A DNA stretch of 64,000 nucleotides from Luteipulveratus mongoliensis (GCF_001190945.1 NZ_CP011112.1:3844001-3908000), one strand, 5' to 3'; positions 33,554-45,617 are shown, counted from the stretch's first letter. Notes: generated by a model from the sequence alone, not told the origin. Numbers and translations: made by a program.

Positions 33554-36199
33554 ATGTCCGGCATGACTGACGCACCTGAGCCGCGCAATGCGCGGGTCCC
33601 GGACAAGCCCACCGTCGATGGACTTGAGGACCGCTGGGGTGCCGTATGGACCGAGCAGAAGACCTACGCGTTCGACCGTGCGCGCGCGCTGAGCCTGCCA
33701 CGAGAGCAGGTCTTCTCGATCGACACTCCCCCGCCGACCGCATCCGGTTCGCTGCACGTCGGGCACGTGTTCGGCTACACCCACACCGACTGCATGGCGC
33801 GCTACCAGCGGATGCAGGGCAAAGAGGTCTACTACCCGCTCGGCTGGGACGACAACGGCCTGCCGACCGAGCGGCGCGTGCAGAACTACTACGGCGTGCG
33901 CGGTGACCACGGCACGCCCTACGACCCGGACTTCACCCCGCCGCTGAAGGGCGCCGAGGGAAAGTCGGTCAAGGCCGCTGACCAGGTGCCCGTCAGCCGC
34001 GCCAACTTCATCCCGCTGTGCGAAGAGCTCACGGTGGAGGACGAGAAGACCTTCGAGTCACTGTTCCGTCGACTCGGAGTCTCGGTCGACTGGGACCAGA
34101 CCTACCGCACGATCGACGAACGGTCCCGAGCGGTGGCCCAGCAGGCGTTCCTGCGCAACGTGGAGCGCGGCGAGGCGTACCAGGCCGAGGCGCCCGGGCT
34201 GTGGGACGTCACGTTCCAGTCCGCGGTGGCGCAGGCCGAGCTCGAGGCGCGCGACTACCCCGGTGCCTTCCACAAGGTCAGCTTCCACAAGCCTGACGGC
34301 GGCACCGTGGAGATCGAGACCACTCGTCCCGAGCTCATCCCCGCCGCCGTCGCCCTCATCGCCCACCCCGACGACGAGCGGTACGCCGCCCTGTTCGGTA
34401 CGACGGTCACCTCACCTCTGTTCGGGGTCGAGATCCCGGTGGTGGCCCACCAGCTGGCCGAGCCCGACAAGGGCGCGGGCATCGCGATGTGCTGCACGTT
34501 CGGTGACCTCACCGACGTGATCTGGTGGCGCGAGCTGCAGCTGCCGATCCGTTCGGTCATCACCCGCAACGGCCGCATCCAGGCCGAGACGCCCGAGTGG
34601 GTCGCCGGAGGTCCGGGTGAGTCGCTCTACGCCGAGCAGCTCGCGACCAAGACCGTGCACACCGCGCGTGAGGCCGTCGTGGCCGCTCTGCGCGAGTCGG
34701 GTGACCTGATCGGTGAGCCGGTCAAGACCCAGCGCAAGGCCAACTTCTTCGAGAAGGGTGACAAGCCGCTGGAGATCGTCACCAGCCGGCAGTGGTACAT
34801 CCGCAACGGTGGCCGCAGCGCAGAACTCCGTGCTGCGCTCATTGCCCGCGGTGAGGAGATCGAGTTCCACCCGGCGTTCATGCGCAGCCGCTACGCCAAC
34901 TGGATCAGTGGCCTCAACGGCGACTGGCTGATCAGCCGGCAGCGGTTCTTCGGCGTGCCCTTCCCGGTCTGGTACCCACTGGACGCCGACGGTGAGACCG
35001 ACCACGAGCGCCCCATCTTCGCGCCCGAGAGCGCTTTGCCGGTCGACCCGGCGAGCGACGTGCCCGAGGGTTACACAGCCGAGCAGCGAGGCGTGCCAGG
35101 CGGATTCGTCGCCGACCCGGACATCATGGACACCTGGGCGACGTCCTCGTTGTCGCCGCAGATCGTCTCCGGGTGGCCGGTCACCAGCAACGCCGGCGAC
35201 CGCAACGACGAAGAGCTGTTCGCCAAGATCTTCCCGATGGACATGCGCCCGCAGGGGCACGACATCATCCGGACCTGGCTGTTCGCCTCGGTCGTGCGAG
35301 CGCACTACGAGCAGGGCAGTGTGCCGTGGACCAGCGCCGCCATCAACGGCTGGATCCTCGACCCGGACCGCAAGAAGATGAGCAAGTCCAAGGGCAACGC
35401 GGTGACGCCCGAGGACGTGCTGCGTCAGCACAGTGCCGACGCCGTGCGCTACTGGGCACTGGCCGGGCGACTCGGCTCCGACGCGGCCTACGACGAGAGC
35501 CAGATGAAGGTCGGCCGCCGGTTGGCCATGAAGCTGCTCAACGCCAGCAAGTTCGCGCTGTCCTTCGGTGAGGTCGAGGGCGACCTGGCCACGCAGGTGA
35601 CCCATCCGCTCGACCAGTCGATGCTGGCCGGCCTCCGCGAGGTCGTCGAGGGTGCCACCAAGGGCTTCGAGAGCTGGGAGTACACCCGCTCGCTGGAGCT
35701 GACCGAGTCGTTCTTCTGGACGTTCTGCGACGACTACGTCGAGCTCGTGAAGGACCGGGCCTACGGCGGGCAGGGTGACGTGGCCGCCGCCAGCGCACGA
35801 GCCGCACTCCGGATCGCTCTGGGCGTTCAGCTGCGGCTGCTCGCACCGTTCCTGCCCTACTCCACCGAAGAGGTCTGGTCCTGGTGGCAGGAGGGCTCCG
35901 TCCACCGCACCACATGGCCGACCGCCGACGAGGTGCCCACAGGTGGCGACCCGTCAGCGCTCGCGGCCGTCGGGACGGCCCTGGCCGGCGTCCGCAAGGC
36001 CAAGTCGGACGCCAAGTTGGGCATGCGCGCCGAGGTGACCGCGATGACGCTGACCGGTCCGGCCGCGGCGCTGGACCACGTGCGTGCCTCCGAGGGTGAC
36101 CTACGGGCAGCCGGCAAGGTGACGGGGCTGTCGTACGCCGACGGCGAGACCATCACGGTCGCCGACGTCGAGCTGGTGCCGCCACCGCCGAAGGCCTGA
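33554..36199 (+). CDS. valS: Valyl-tRNA synthetase
   Basis: The 881-residue class I synthetase has HVGH (residues 68-71), the WDDNGLPTERRVQ active-site segment, an editing domain with TTRPELIPAAVALI, and KMSKS at 608-612. The WDDNGLPTERRVQNYYGVRG form and a short C-terminus without the usual long coiled coil match the archaeal-like ValS found in part of the actinobacteria. The first ATG is used; the next ATG is three codons on. No T-box is visible upstream. Confidence 0.97.
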   Translation: MSGMTDAPEPRNARVPDKPTVDGLEDRWGAVWTEQKTYAFDRARALSLPREQVFSIDTPPPTASGSLHVGHVFGYTHTDCMARYQRMQGKEVYYPLGWDDNGLPTERRVQNYYGVRGDHGTPYDPDFTPPLKGAEGKSVKAADQVPVSRANFIPLCEELTVEDEKTFESLFRRLGVSVDWDQTYRTIDERSRAVAQQAFLRNVERGEAYQAEAPGLWDVTFQSAVAQAELEARDYPGAFHKVSFHKPDGGTVEIETTRPELIPAAVALIAHPDDERYAALFGTTVTSPLFGVEIPVVAHQLAEPDKGAGIAMCCTFGDLTDVIWWRELQLPIRSVITRNGRIQAETPEWVAGGPGESLYAEQLATKTVHTAREAVVAALRESGDLIGEPVKTQRKANFFEKGDKPLEIVTSRQWYIRNGGRSAELRAALIARGEEIEFHPAFMRSRYANWISGLNGDWLISRQRFFGVPFPVWYPLDADGETDHERPIFAPESALPVDPASDVPEGYTAEQRGVPGGFVADPDIMDTWATSSLSPQIVSGWPVTSNAGDRNDEELFAKIFPMDMRPQGHDIIRTWLFASVVRAHYEQGSVPWTSAAINGWILDPDRKKMSKSKGNAVTPEDVLRQHSADAVRYWALAGRLGSDAAYDESQMKVGRRLAMKLLNASKFALSFGEVEGDLATQVTHPLDQSMLAGLREVVEGATKGFESWEYTRSLELTESFFWTFCDDYVELVKDRAYGGQGDVAAASARAALRIALGVQLRLLAPFLPYSTEEVWSWWQEGSVHRTTWPTADEVPTGGDPSALAAVGTALAGVRKAKSDAKLGMRAEVTAMTLTGPAAALDHVRASEGDLRAAGKVTGLSYADGETITVADVELVPPPPKA

Positions 36200-36259
36200 G
36201 GCTCGGGCCAGATCACAAGTTCGACAAGGACAAGTAGGACGAGCCCGAACCATCGGGCT
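36200..36259 (+). terminator. Possible terminator/attenuator after valS
   Basis: AGCCCGA (36242-36248) pairs with TCGGGCT (36253-36259) across a 4-base loop, forming a 7-bp hairpin 42 bases after valS. The same left arm can pair instead with TCGGGC at 36203-36208. Two exclusive pairings are therefore possible just before the DUF4129 operon. Confidence 0.4.
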
Positions 36260-36278
36260 GTCACGTAACGTGCGCCCC

Positions 36279-37007
36279 ATGTCTGGGGGGCAGGATCGTC
36301 GTGCCGACCTGGCGCAGCTGACCAGCAGCCGCGCCGGTGTTGTCACCGCGGTCACTGCGCTCGGCGTCGTCGTGCTGATGTACGCGGTCACGTCCGGCGC
36401 GCCGTTCGCGCACTCTCCTCAGCGGGACTGGGACCAGCCGACCCGCACCGTTGCGAACTCTTCATCGAGTGTCCCTACCTTCCCCACGCAGACCGGAGGG
36501 TCCGGGGCTGCTGCGAGAACGACGAGCGCCCTGTTCGGCATCGTCGGTGCGCTCATCATCTGCGCCATTCTCGCGCTCGTCGGCTATCTCCTCTTCGCCG
36601 TCGCCAGAGCGCTCCGGGACGGCTGGCGAGGACGCACGAAGCGGCGCCGCAGCGCTCTGGTGCCGCTGCCGCCCGCGATCGCGGATGCCGTCACCGCGGA
36701 CGCGGCCGCACAACGCGCGGTGTTGGCCGAGGGTCCGCCGGCCAACGCGATCATCGCCTGCTGGGTTCGCCTCGAGGGTGCGGTCGCCGAGGCCGGGGTC
36801 GTACGCCGACCGAGCGAGACCTCGGCCGAGCTCACCATTCGCGTGCTGGACGAGCTGGAGGTCGACCACCGCGCGCTGCGCAACCTCGCCGAGCTCTATC
36901 GCGAGGCCCGCTTCTCCCGGCACACCGTCACCGAGAACCACCGCACTGAGGCTCGGCACGACTTGGATCGGCTCCATCGCAGCATCGAGACGGGGATCCA
37001 GTCATGA
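36279..37007 (+). CDS. DUF4129 membrane protein
   Basis: The 242-residue product has two membrane segments (about residues 20-40 and 85-110) flanking a Ser/Thr-rich extracytoplasmic loop, then a basic stretch (RTKRRR) and the C-terminal DUF4129 domain (PPANAIIACWVRLEGAV, RRPSETSAEL, LAELYREARFS). DUF4129 is typically fused to transglutaminase-like proteins or found in MoxR/DUF58 loci, as here. First gene of five with 4-base (or TGATG) overlaps. ATG 36279 was preferred to the GTG three codons upstream. Confidence 0.85.
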   Translation: MSGGQDRRADLAQLTSSRAGVVTAVTALGVVVLMYAVTSGAPFAHSPQRDWDQPTRTVANSSSSVPTFPTQTGGSGAAARTTSALFGIVGALIICAILALVGYLLFAVARALRDGWRGRTKRRRSALVPLPPAIADAVTADAAAQRAVLAEGPPANAIIACWVRLEGAVAEAGVVRRPSETSAELTIRVLDELEVDHRALRNLAELYREARFSRHTVTENHRTEARHDLDRLHRSIETGIQS

Positions 37008-37527
37008 CGCTGCGGGACCTGACCTGGGCCAGGCGCACGCTCGTCGTCCTGGTGCTCTGGGTGGTGCTGTCGTTGATCATGGAGTGGCTGCTCATGGACC
37101 CCGACTGGATCGGCACGCTCGCCGCCGCCGCCGCTGTCGCCGCCTTGTCATGGTTCATCGCCGACCACGTGCCTGCGCTCGAGGCGCCCGCATGGCAGAC
37201 CGAGCCTCCGGGTCTGGTCCGCAAGCCGCCCGCGGACGGCCGGATGGGTGCGCTCCGGCGCGTGGTGAACCAGACCACGGATCCTCCGCCGCGTCCGGAC
37301 CAGGCGCCCAGCAGCGCTCCGACTCAGCTGCAGACGATCCTGCTGGACGTCACAGCAGGACGGCTGCGTGCGCAGCACTCCACGACTGGGGACGAGACGG
37401 CCGTCGATGTCGTACGCCGTCTCGGACCGGGCCAGGACCCGCACCTGGCCGCCTACCTCCTGAGCGTGCCGGCACCACAGCTTGACGACCACGAGCTCAA
37501 CGACCTGCTGTCCCGAATCGAGGCCCT

Positions 37528-37531
<4 letters not shown>
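37004..37531 (+). CDS. Membrane protein of the MoxR/DUF58 operon
   Basis: The 175-residue product has two N-terminal membrane helices (about 12-32 and 37-55) and a soluble C-terminal part with a Pro-rich linker and a region ending in DDHELNDLLSRIEAL. It is the usual unnamed partner in actinobacterial MoxR-DUF58 loci. It overlaps both neighbours by 4 bases (ATGA before, GTGA after). No enzymatic motif seen. Confidence 0.8.
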
Positions 37532-38513
<982 letters not shown>

Positions 38514-38514
<1 letters not shown>

Positions 38515-39848
38515 TGGGCCAGCGGTCCGGCGAACGTCCGCCGCCCGGTGCGCCTGACACCGGGCGCTGGGTGATGACCGTGCCGTTCGTCCAGGGCGGG
38601 GTGATGGCAGGCGGCTGCGGCCTCGGTGCCGTGCTGATGCGGCGGCCCGACCTGTTGATCCTGGCGATGCCGTTCATCATCATCACCGCCTGGTCCATCG
38701 CGGTCCGGCCGCGACGCAACCCGGTTCTGCAGAGCTCGATCCGGCGCACCTGGCTGCGCGAGGGCGAGGTCTCCGCGTGGGATGTCCGGGTGGAGAACGC
38801 CGACGACGCAGAGCAGGTCGTCGCGGTGCTCGAGCCCGCCCATCACGTCGTGACCGAGCCGGATCTGGGCATCGCCGTCGCCCCGGTGGTCGATGGTTGC
38901 GCGGCCCCGACGATCACCTGGCAGGCACAGCGCTGGGGCCGCCGCACAGTCGGCAACGGCACCATCACCGTCATCTCGCCCTGGGCGGCGTTCCGCTACG
39001 GCCCGGTCCCTCAAGGGGGCGTCCTCACTCACACGGCACCACGCGAGGAGTACTTCACCGTTGCGGCGGCTGCGCCGCATCCCCTCGGCCTGGTCGGGCC
39101 CAACCGCAGCCGGCGACCGGGCGACGGCTCGGAGTTCGCCGATATCCGCCCGTTCCAGACCGGTGACCGGCTCCGACGTATCCACTGGCCGGTGTCGGCA
39201 CGCACCGGTCAGCTGCACGTGCGGACGTCGTACGCCGAGCAGGACACCGAGGTCATGCTGCTGGTCGATGCGATCTTGGATGTTGGCGTCAGCGAAGGGA
39301 TCGACGGCCGGGAGAGCTCGCTGGACCTCAGCGTCCGTTCGGCGTCCGCGCTCGCCGCACACTTCCTGGCACGCGGCGAGCGGGTCGGGCTGCACGTGTT
39401 CGGGATGCAACGGCCCATCCGGGTCCCCGCGGGGATGGGCGCACGTCAGCTCCGGCGGATCAGCGACTCGCTTGCCGAGGTCCGGCCTGACACCGGTTTT
39501 GGCAAGTCCCGCGTCATGTTCGCCCGGGTCCGCACCGGCGCCGGTGCGCTGGTCATCATGCTGAGCCCCCTGATCACGCGCGACGCGGCCGAGCAGGTCG
39601 CTCACCTGGCCCAGCGCGGACTCACCGTGGTCGTCGTCGACTGCCTGCCCCCGGACGTCGAGATCGCTGGCACGGACGACCCGTTGACCGCGACCGCATG
39701 GCGCATCCGACGGCTCGAGCGCGAGCTGGAGGTCGCGCGCCTGCAGGAGCGCGGCGTACCTGTGGTCCCGTGGCGTGGTCCGGGCTCGCTGGACCTGGTG
39801 CTCCGACAGATCTCCCGCAGGCCGGCGCACCGGTCGGTCGTGCGATGA
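38514..39848 (+). CDS. DUF58 domain membrane protein
   Basis: The 444-residue product has two N-terminal membrane helices (about residues 18-65), an extracytoplasmic-type beta-rich part, and the DUF58 domain with FADIRPFQTGDRLRRIHWPVSA, then a vWA-like fold (VMLLVDAILD). DUF58 proteins are the constant partners of MoxR ATPases. The ATG overlaps the MoxR stop by one base; the longer frame would start inside moxR. Confidence 0.92.
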
Positions 39849-40408
39849 GATTCCTCGAGACGCTCTCGGAGCGGATCCGCAACATGCACGCCGACCGCCT
39901 GCGGCTTGCCCTCGCCGTGATCGTGGTCGCGCTGCTCTTCTGGTGGATCACGGTGACGGCCGGCGACCCGTCGTTCCTCTGGTCGGTGATCTGGCTCCTG
40001 CTGCTTGCGCTGACCGTTCTGGACGTCCAGCAACCGATTGGCGCGATCTTCCTGGTGACCAGCGCCTGGCTCTGGTTCGTAGGCTCACCCTCGGTCACGA
40101 CGTGGTGGGCGCTGCCTGCCAGCGGGTGCCTCCTGCTGATCCACGCGCTCCTGGCGCTGGCGTCCGAGGGACCCGAGATCGCACCGGTACCACCCGTCAT
40201 CCGCGCGATCTGGCGGCGCCGGGTGCTGATCGTCCTCAGCCTGACCACCCTGGTGGCGCTCATCGTGCTCACCCTCGCAGTCCGCCCGGGGCACAGCCTG
40301 CCCCTGTCGATCATGGGACTGGCCCTGCTGACGATCGGTCTGGTGCTGCTGTCGCGCTACGCCACCGTGTCGACCCGTGACGCGGAGTCGAACACCAGCG
40401 AGGACTGA
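39845..40408 (+). CDS. Polytopic membrane protein of the MoxR/DUF58 operon
   Basis: The 187-residue product has five to six hydrophobic helices and little else. It overlaps the DUF58 gene by 4 bases and ends 3 bases before the convergent TetR gene. No family recognised. Coupling suggests it works with the MoxR-DUF58 unit in the membrane. Confidence 0.75.
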   Translation: MRFLETLSERIRNMHADRLRLALAVIVVALLFWWITVTAGDPSFLWSVIWLLLLALTVLDVQQPIGAIFLVTSAWLWFVGSPSVTTWWALPASGCLLLIHALLALASEGPEIAPVPPVIRAIWRRRVLIVLSLTTLVALIVLTLAVRPGHSLPLSIMGLALLTIGLVLLSRYATVSTRDAESNTSED

Positions 40409-40411
40409 GCC

Positions 40412-41026
40412 TCAGTCGCGCAGCGCTCGCTCCGCCACCCACGCGATCGCGTCAGCGCTGTGCGCCGGGGTCCCGGAGGGCTGCATGACGTGACTCAGCA
40501 CGACTCGCACCACGACGTCGATCGCGGCTTCGGTCTGGTCACGGTTGAACGGCACCTCGTAGGGCATCACCCGCTCGGTCACGACCTGCTTGGCAACCGT
40601 GAGCAACGACTCGGAATGGGTCGTCAGCAGCGGTAGTAGCTCGGTGTCGGCGCCGTGGGTCGCCGAGACCACGGCGCGCAGCAGCTCGTTGTGCGCGGCG
40701 AGCACGAGTACGTCGTGCGCCGCTTGACGAATTGCGTCGACCAGGTCGTCCGGATGGCTGTCGAACGCGGCCTCCACCGCGGACAGGAAGCGTCCGAGCT
40801 CGGTGAGGACCAGGGCCTCGGCGAGCGCGGGCTTGGACCCGATCTCGTTGTAGACCGTCTGCCGGCTGACGCCGACCTCATCGGCCAGTCGGGACATCGT
40901 CACCGAGGACCAGCCGGACGCCGTCGTGAGCTGCGCCGCGGCCGCGATGATGCGCTGCCGCGTGCTCTGCTCGATGCGCTCGCCCGCCAGATCCGCCGTC
41001 ACGGGCCACATCGTAAGCAGGCTCAT
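40412..41026 (-). CDS. TetR-family regulator of the alkane hydroxylase operon
   Basis: The 204-residue product has an N-terminal helix-turn-helix (RIIAAAAQL, MSRLADEVGVSRQTVYNEIGSK) and a helical ligand-binding domain. It overlaps the ferredoxin reductase gene by 4 bases and is last in the alk run. TetR regulators (AlkU/AlkX type) in such loci in Rhodococcus and Dietzia repress the operon until alkane products or fatty acids bind. An inverted repeat upstream of alkB is a candidate operator. ATG 41026 is preferred for the overlap; ATG five codons on is possible. Confidence 0.85.
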   Translation of the reverse strand: MSLLTMWPVTADLAGERIEQSTRQRIIAAAAQLTTASGWSSVTMSRLADEVGVSRQTVYNEIGSKPALAEALVLTELGRFLSAVEAAFDSHPDDLVDAIRQAAHDVLVLAAHNELLRAVVSATHGADTELLPLLTTHSESLLTVAKQVVTERVMPYEVPFNRDQTEAAIDVVVRVVLSHVMQPSGTPAHSADAIAWVAERALRD

Positions 41027-42219
41027 GCTGCGCTCGCGACTGCGTCGTCCCAGGCACACCGCTGCACGATGCGTCGGCGCAGCTTCATGATGTCCCGCGG
41101 GCGGTTGATCGTCAGTGCACCGACCAGCTGATCGCGGCGTCGGTACAGCGCGGTGAACCCGTCGATCTCTGAGCGGGTGACGACCACATCGTCGGCCCGA
41201 GGCGTACCGACGAACTGGATGCGGTGGTCGTACCAGTCCGACCAGAAGTACGGCACAGACGACAACGGACTGGCTGCACCTGGGTCGAGCAGATGTCGGG
41301 CGGCGGCCGCACCCTGCTCCGCGGCGTTGGTCCAGTGCTCGAGTCGCATCAGGTCACCGTCGAAGAGCGGGTTGGCCACGTGCGCCACGTCGCCGGCCGC
41401 GTAGACGCCGGGTACGCCGGTCGCCAGGGTCGCATCGCAGATGATGCCGCCGTCGGCGTGCAGTGGTACGCCGCTGCCGGCCAACCAGTCCGTCACGGGC
41501 CGCACGCCGATCCCGACGACCACCAGGTCCGCGGGCAGGATGGTGCCGTCCTCGAGCCGTACGCCGGTCACTCGGCCTTCGCTGCTCTCGAACCCAGCCG
41601 TGCTGGCACCCAGCCGCAACGCCGTTCCGTTGCGGCGGTGCAGCTCCGCGCAGGCGGCGCCGACATCCGGGCCGATCGACCGCACCAGCGGCAGGTCCAG
41701 CGCCTCGACCACCGTGACGTCGAGGTCCCGCTTGCGCGCCGCAGAGGCGATCTCCGAGCCGATGAAGCCGGCTCCGATGATGACCACCCGTGGGCTGCCG
41801 TGGAGCGCCGTGCGCAGCGCGAGCGCATCGTCCACGGTGCGCAGGTAGTGAACTCCCGACAGGTGCGCAGAGCCCGGCAGCACCCTGGAGGCGGCACCCG
41901 TCGCGACGACCAGGCCGTCGTACGACACCTGCCGGTCCGCGACCGACACGACGCGCGACTCGGCGTCCAGGTGATCAGCCGGAGCGCCGAGCATCAGCTC
42001 GACGTCCAGCTCGCCGCCGAGCTCGGACTCCGTGCGGTAGGGCGTCACCGCATCGGGGCCGTCGATACCGAGGAATGCCTTGGACAGCTGCGGGCGGTCG
42101 TAGGGCAGATGCTCCTCCGCGCCGATCAGGGTGATCGCGCCGCCGTAGCCCTGCCTGCGAGCTGCTTCGACGGCACGCAGGCCGGCGAGTGAGGCTCCGA
42201 CCACCACCAGGCGGTCCAT
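41023..42219 (-). CDS. Rubredoxin/ferredoxin-NAD(P)+ reductase
   Basis: The 398-residue FAD protein has two dinucleotide folds, VVVGASLAGLRA at the N-terminus and IIGAGFIGSE around residue 150, ATGAASR-type and YAAGDVAHV FAD contacts, and a C-terminal reductase domain. It passes electrons from NAD(P)H to rubredoxin or ferredoxin. It is 2 bases from the ferredoxin gene and ends in a 4-base overlap with the TetR gene. Confidence 0.93.
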   Translation of the reverse strand: MDRLVVVGASLAGLRAVEAARRQGYGGAITLIGAEEHLPYDRPQLSKAFLGIDGPDAVTPYRTESELGGELDVELMLGAPADHLDAESRVVSVADRQVSYDGLVVATGAASRVLPGSAHLSGVHYLRTVDDALALRTALHGSPRVVIIGAGFIGSEIASAARKRDLDVTVVEALDLPLVRSIGPDVGAACAELHRRNGTALRLGASTAGFESSEGRVTGVRLEDGTILPADLVVVGIGVRPVTDWLAGSGVPLHADGGIICDATLATGVPGVYAAGDVAHVANPLFDGDLMRLEHWTNAAEQGAAAARHLLDPGAASPLSSVPYFWSDWYDHRIQFVGTPRADDVVVTRSEIDGFTALYRRRDQLVGALTINRPRDIMKLRRRIVQRCAWDDAVASAA

Positions 42220-42221
42220 CG

Positions 42222-42413
42222 TCAGCCCTGCAGTGTCAGCGCGAGGACGGGGCAGGCGTCGACCGCCGCGCTGAGCTCGGTGCGGTACTCCTCGGCCGGC
42301 TCCTCATCGAGGATGTGGACGAAGCCGTCCTCACCCACCTCGAAGAAGTGGTCGGCCATGGCCTCGCACATCCCGAGCCCTTCGCATCGATCGCGATCAG
42401 CGACGATCTTCAC
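42222..42413 (-). CDS. Small [3Fe-4S]-type ferredoxin
   Basis: The 63-residue acidic protein has three cysteines in a C-x5-C ... CP arrangement (Cys10, Cys16, Cys54; CEGLGMC and ACPV). This is the pattern of P450-associated [3Fe-4S] ferredoxins. The GTG start overlaps the alkB stop by 4 bases. With the fused rubredoxin it makes two possible electron carriers in one operon. Confidence 0.92.
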   Translation of the reverse strand: MKIVADRDRCEGLGMCEAMADHFFEVGEDGFVHILDEEPAEEYRTELSAAVDACPVLALTLQG

Positions 42414-43954
42414 GCTACCTCCACCTTCTCGATAGGGACGAAGTCGACCTTCTCACGCACGCCGCAGTCCGGGCAGCACCAGGAGTCTGGAATGTCCTTC
42501 CAGGCCGTGCCGGCCGCGAAGCCCTCGTGCTCGTCACCGGCCGCGACCTCGTAGACGTACGAGCAGCCTGGGCAGCGCGCGACCAGCACCTCGTTGTCGA
42601 ACTCGTGAGCAGTCGCGTCGTCCAGCGTCTCATCGTGCTCGTGCACCGGAGCCGGATACTTCGCCAGGTACTTGTCGCGCTTGCGTGGGCTGATGTTGGC
42701 CAGCGTGATGTCACCGTCGAAGTGGTTCAGCACGCGCTGGTCCATCACGCGTCGCCAGATGGCCGGCACGATCGTCAGCACGATCATTCCTGCGTAACCG
42801 GTGGGCAGCACCGGCGACTCCTTGTAGTCGCGCAGCGCCTGGTACCGGCGAGTCGGGTTGGCGTGGTGATCGCTGTGCCGCTGCAGGTGGTAGAGCAGCA
42901 CGTTGGTCGCGATGTTGTTGGAGTTCCAGCTGTGGCTGGGGTTGACCCGCTCGTAGCGCTGACGGCCCTCCTGACCGACCAGCTGGCGCTTCATGCCGTA
43001 GTGCTCCATGTAGTTGATGACCTCCAGGAGCGAGAAACCCATCACGGCCTGGATGAGGAAGAACGGTGTGATGGCGAAACCGTTCCAACCGCCGGCCCGC
43101 GGAGCGTTCCAAACCAGCGCCACCAGCCCCAGGTACAGCACGAGCGACATGACCCACGCGTTCAGCACCTCATTGCCGATGTGGAAGGGGTGGGTGTTCT
43201 TGCGCGCGTAGCGCTTCTTCTCCAGGTTCCAGGCACTCTTCAGCGAGCCGGAGACCGTGCGCGGCCAGAACTGGTAGAAGTTCTCACCCAGGCGCGCGCT
43301 TGCAGGGTCCGGAGGGGTCGCCACCCGCACGTGGTGACCGCGGTTGTGCTCGATGTAGAAGTGGCCGTAGCAGCTCTGCGCCAACGCGATCTTGGACAAC
43401 CAGCGCTCGTTGGCCTCCTTCTTGTGACCGAGCTCGTGGGCGGTGTTGATGCCGATACCACCGACAGCGCCGATCGAGATGCTCAGCCCGATCTTGCTGA
43501 TCAGGCTCAGATCGAGGTGGTCGACCACCAGCGGCTTGCTCCAGCTCATCCCGCCCAGCCAGTCGGTCAGATGCAGCACATCGGTGATGGCGTGGATCGG
43601 GTTGATGCCCACCACGATGGCCATCGCACCCCAGAGCCCGAGGTACTGGATCGGCAGGTAGAGGTAGGTGATCCACCGGTAGTACTTGTCCCTCTCCAGC
43701 GCCTCGATGAGGTCGTCAGGCGGGTTCTCCTGGTCCAGTCCAACGACGAGGTCGATCGCCGGAACGATGCCCAGGATGAGGATCGGACCGATCCACACCA
43801 TCCACGACCAGCCGAGGTACAGGTAGGCGATGATGACGGCGATCGCCAGGGACGGGATTACGAGGCCGATCATCCACAGGTAGCGCTTCTTGTCTTTCCA
43901 CTGCTCCGTGGAGCCTTCCGGGATCGTCCCCGTGCCAGGTGTCGCGGTGACCAT
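42410..43954 (-). CDS. alkB: Alkane 1-monooxygenase AlkB with fused C-terminal rubredoxin
   Basis: The 514-residue membrane di-iron hydroxylase has the histidine boxes HELGHKK, HNRGHHVR, NYMEHYG and LQRHSDHHA, with six membrane helices around them. Residues about 455-514 are a rubredoxin with CPGC and CCPDCG iron-binding pairs. The fusion is known from actinobacteria such as Dietzia, Nocardioides and Prauserella. It hydroxylates the terminal carbon of medium to long n-alkanes. The ATG at 43954 was chosen because GGAGGAGAGG lies just upstream. First gene of the operon. Confidence 0.97.
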   Translation of the reverse strand: MVTATPGTGTIPEGSTEQWKDKKRYLWMIGLVIPSLAIAVIIAYLYLGWSWMVWIGPILILGIVPAIDLVVGLDQENPPDDLIEALERDKYYRWITYLYLPIQYLGLWGAMAIVVGINPIHAITDVLHLTDWLGGMSWSKPLVVDHLDLSLISKIGLSISIGAVGGIGINTAHELGHKKEANERWLSKIALAQSCYGHFYIEHNRGHHVRVATPPDPASARLGENFYQFWPRTVSGSLKSAWNLEKKRYARKNTHPFHIGNEVLNAWVMSLVLYLGLVALVWNAPRAGGWNGFAITPFFLIQAVMGFSLLEVINYMEHYGMKRQLVGQEGRQRYERVNPSHSWNSNNIATNVLLYHLQRHSDHHANPTRRYQALRDYKESPVLPTGYAGMIVLTIVPAIWRRVMDQRVLNHFDGDITLANISPRKRDKYLAKYPAPVHEHDETLDDATAHEFDNEVLVARCPGCSYVYEVAAGDEHEGFAAGTAWKDIPDSWCCPDCGVREKVDFVPIEKVEVA

Positions 43955-43980
43955 GACGTCCTCTCCTCCATGCCGATTAG

Positions 43981-43999
43981 ACAAAAAGGTAGAGTTTGT
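43981..43999. promoter_or_regulatory. Candidate operator upstream of alkB
   Basis: ACAAA (43981-43985) and TTTGT (43995-43999) form a 5-bp inverted repeat with 9 bases between, 27 bases before the alkB start in an AT-rich patch. On the minus strand TTGTCC and TACCTT, 18 bases apart, could be promoter boxes overlapping it. It fits a TetR repressor site but was judged by eye only. Confidence 0.4.
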
Positions 44000-44089
44000 A
44001 CACCGCGTTGGACAAGAGGCTCGCGGATGTCAATGTGACCGGCGCCACTTTGCCCCGGAATTCCGGGCCACGGTGCGTCCAGCATGCGA

Positions 44090-44124
44090 GACGCGGCCGG
44101 CCCACAGAGTGGGTCGACCGCGTC
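44090..44124 (-). terminator. Hairpin terminator after clpX
   Basis: GACGCGG (44090-44096) pairs with CCGCGTC (44118-44124), with an inner CCCAC/GTGGG pair and a 4x4 mismatch, about 30 bases after the clpX stop. It separates clpX from the alk operon on the same strand. Confidence 0.55.
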
Positions 44125-44152
44125 AGGACTCCGGCGTACGCCGGCGGTCAGG

Positions 44153-45433
<1,281 letters not shown>

Positions 45434-45617
45434 GCGCGTCCCTTTCGTTGGTCCGGACTGCCACTGCGTCGACGCCCCCTGCCGGACTATTGCGACCGGT
45501 GAAGCGGTGCGAGCGACGCTACCTCGATTGACTACGAGGATCCCTTATTGAAACCCATTCAAGCGTGGCGCACCGCGCCGGCACACCCCTGTCCGCTGAT
45601 GGCGGAACGCCCTGGGT

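Noticed and set aside
34412-35905. Long minus-strand open frame inside valS
   Set aside because: Antisense shadow of valS; Asp/Val/Arg-rich composition and no family motif.
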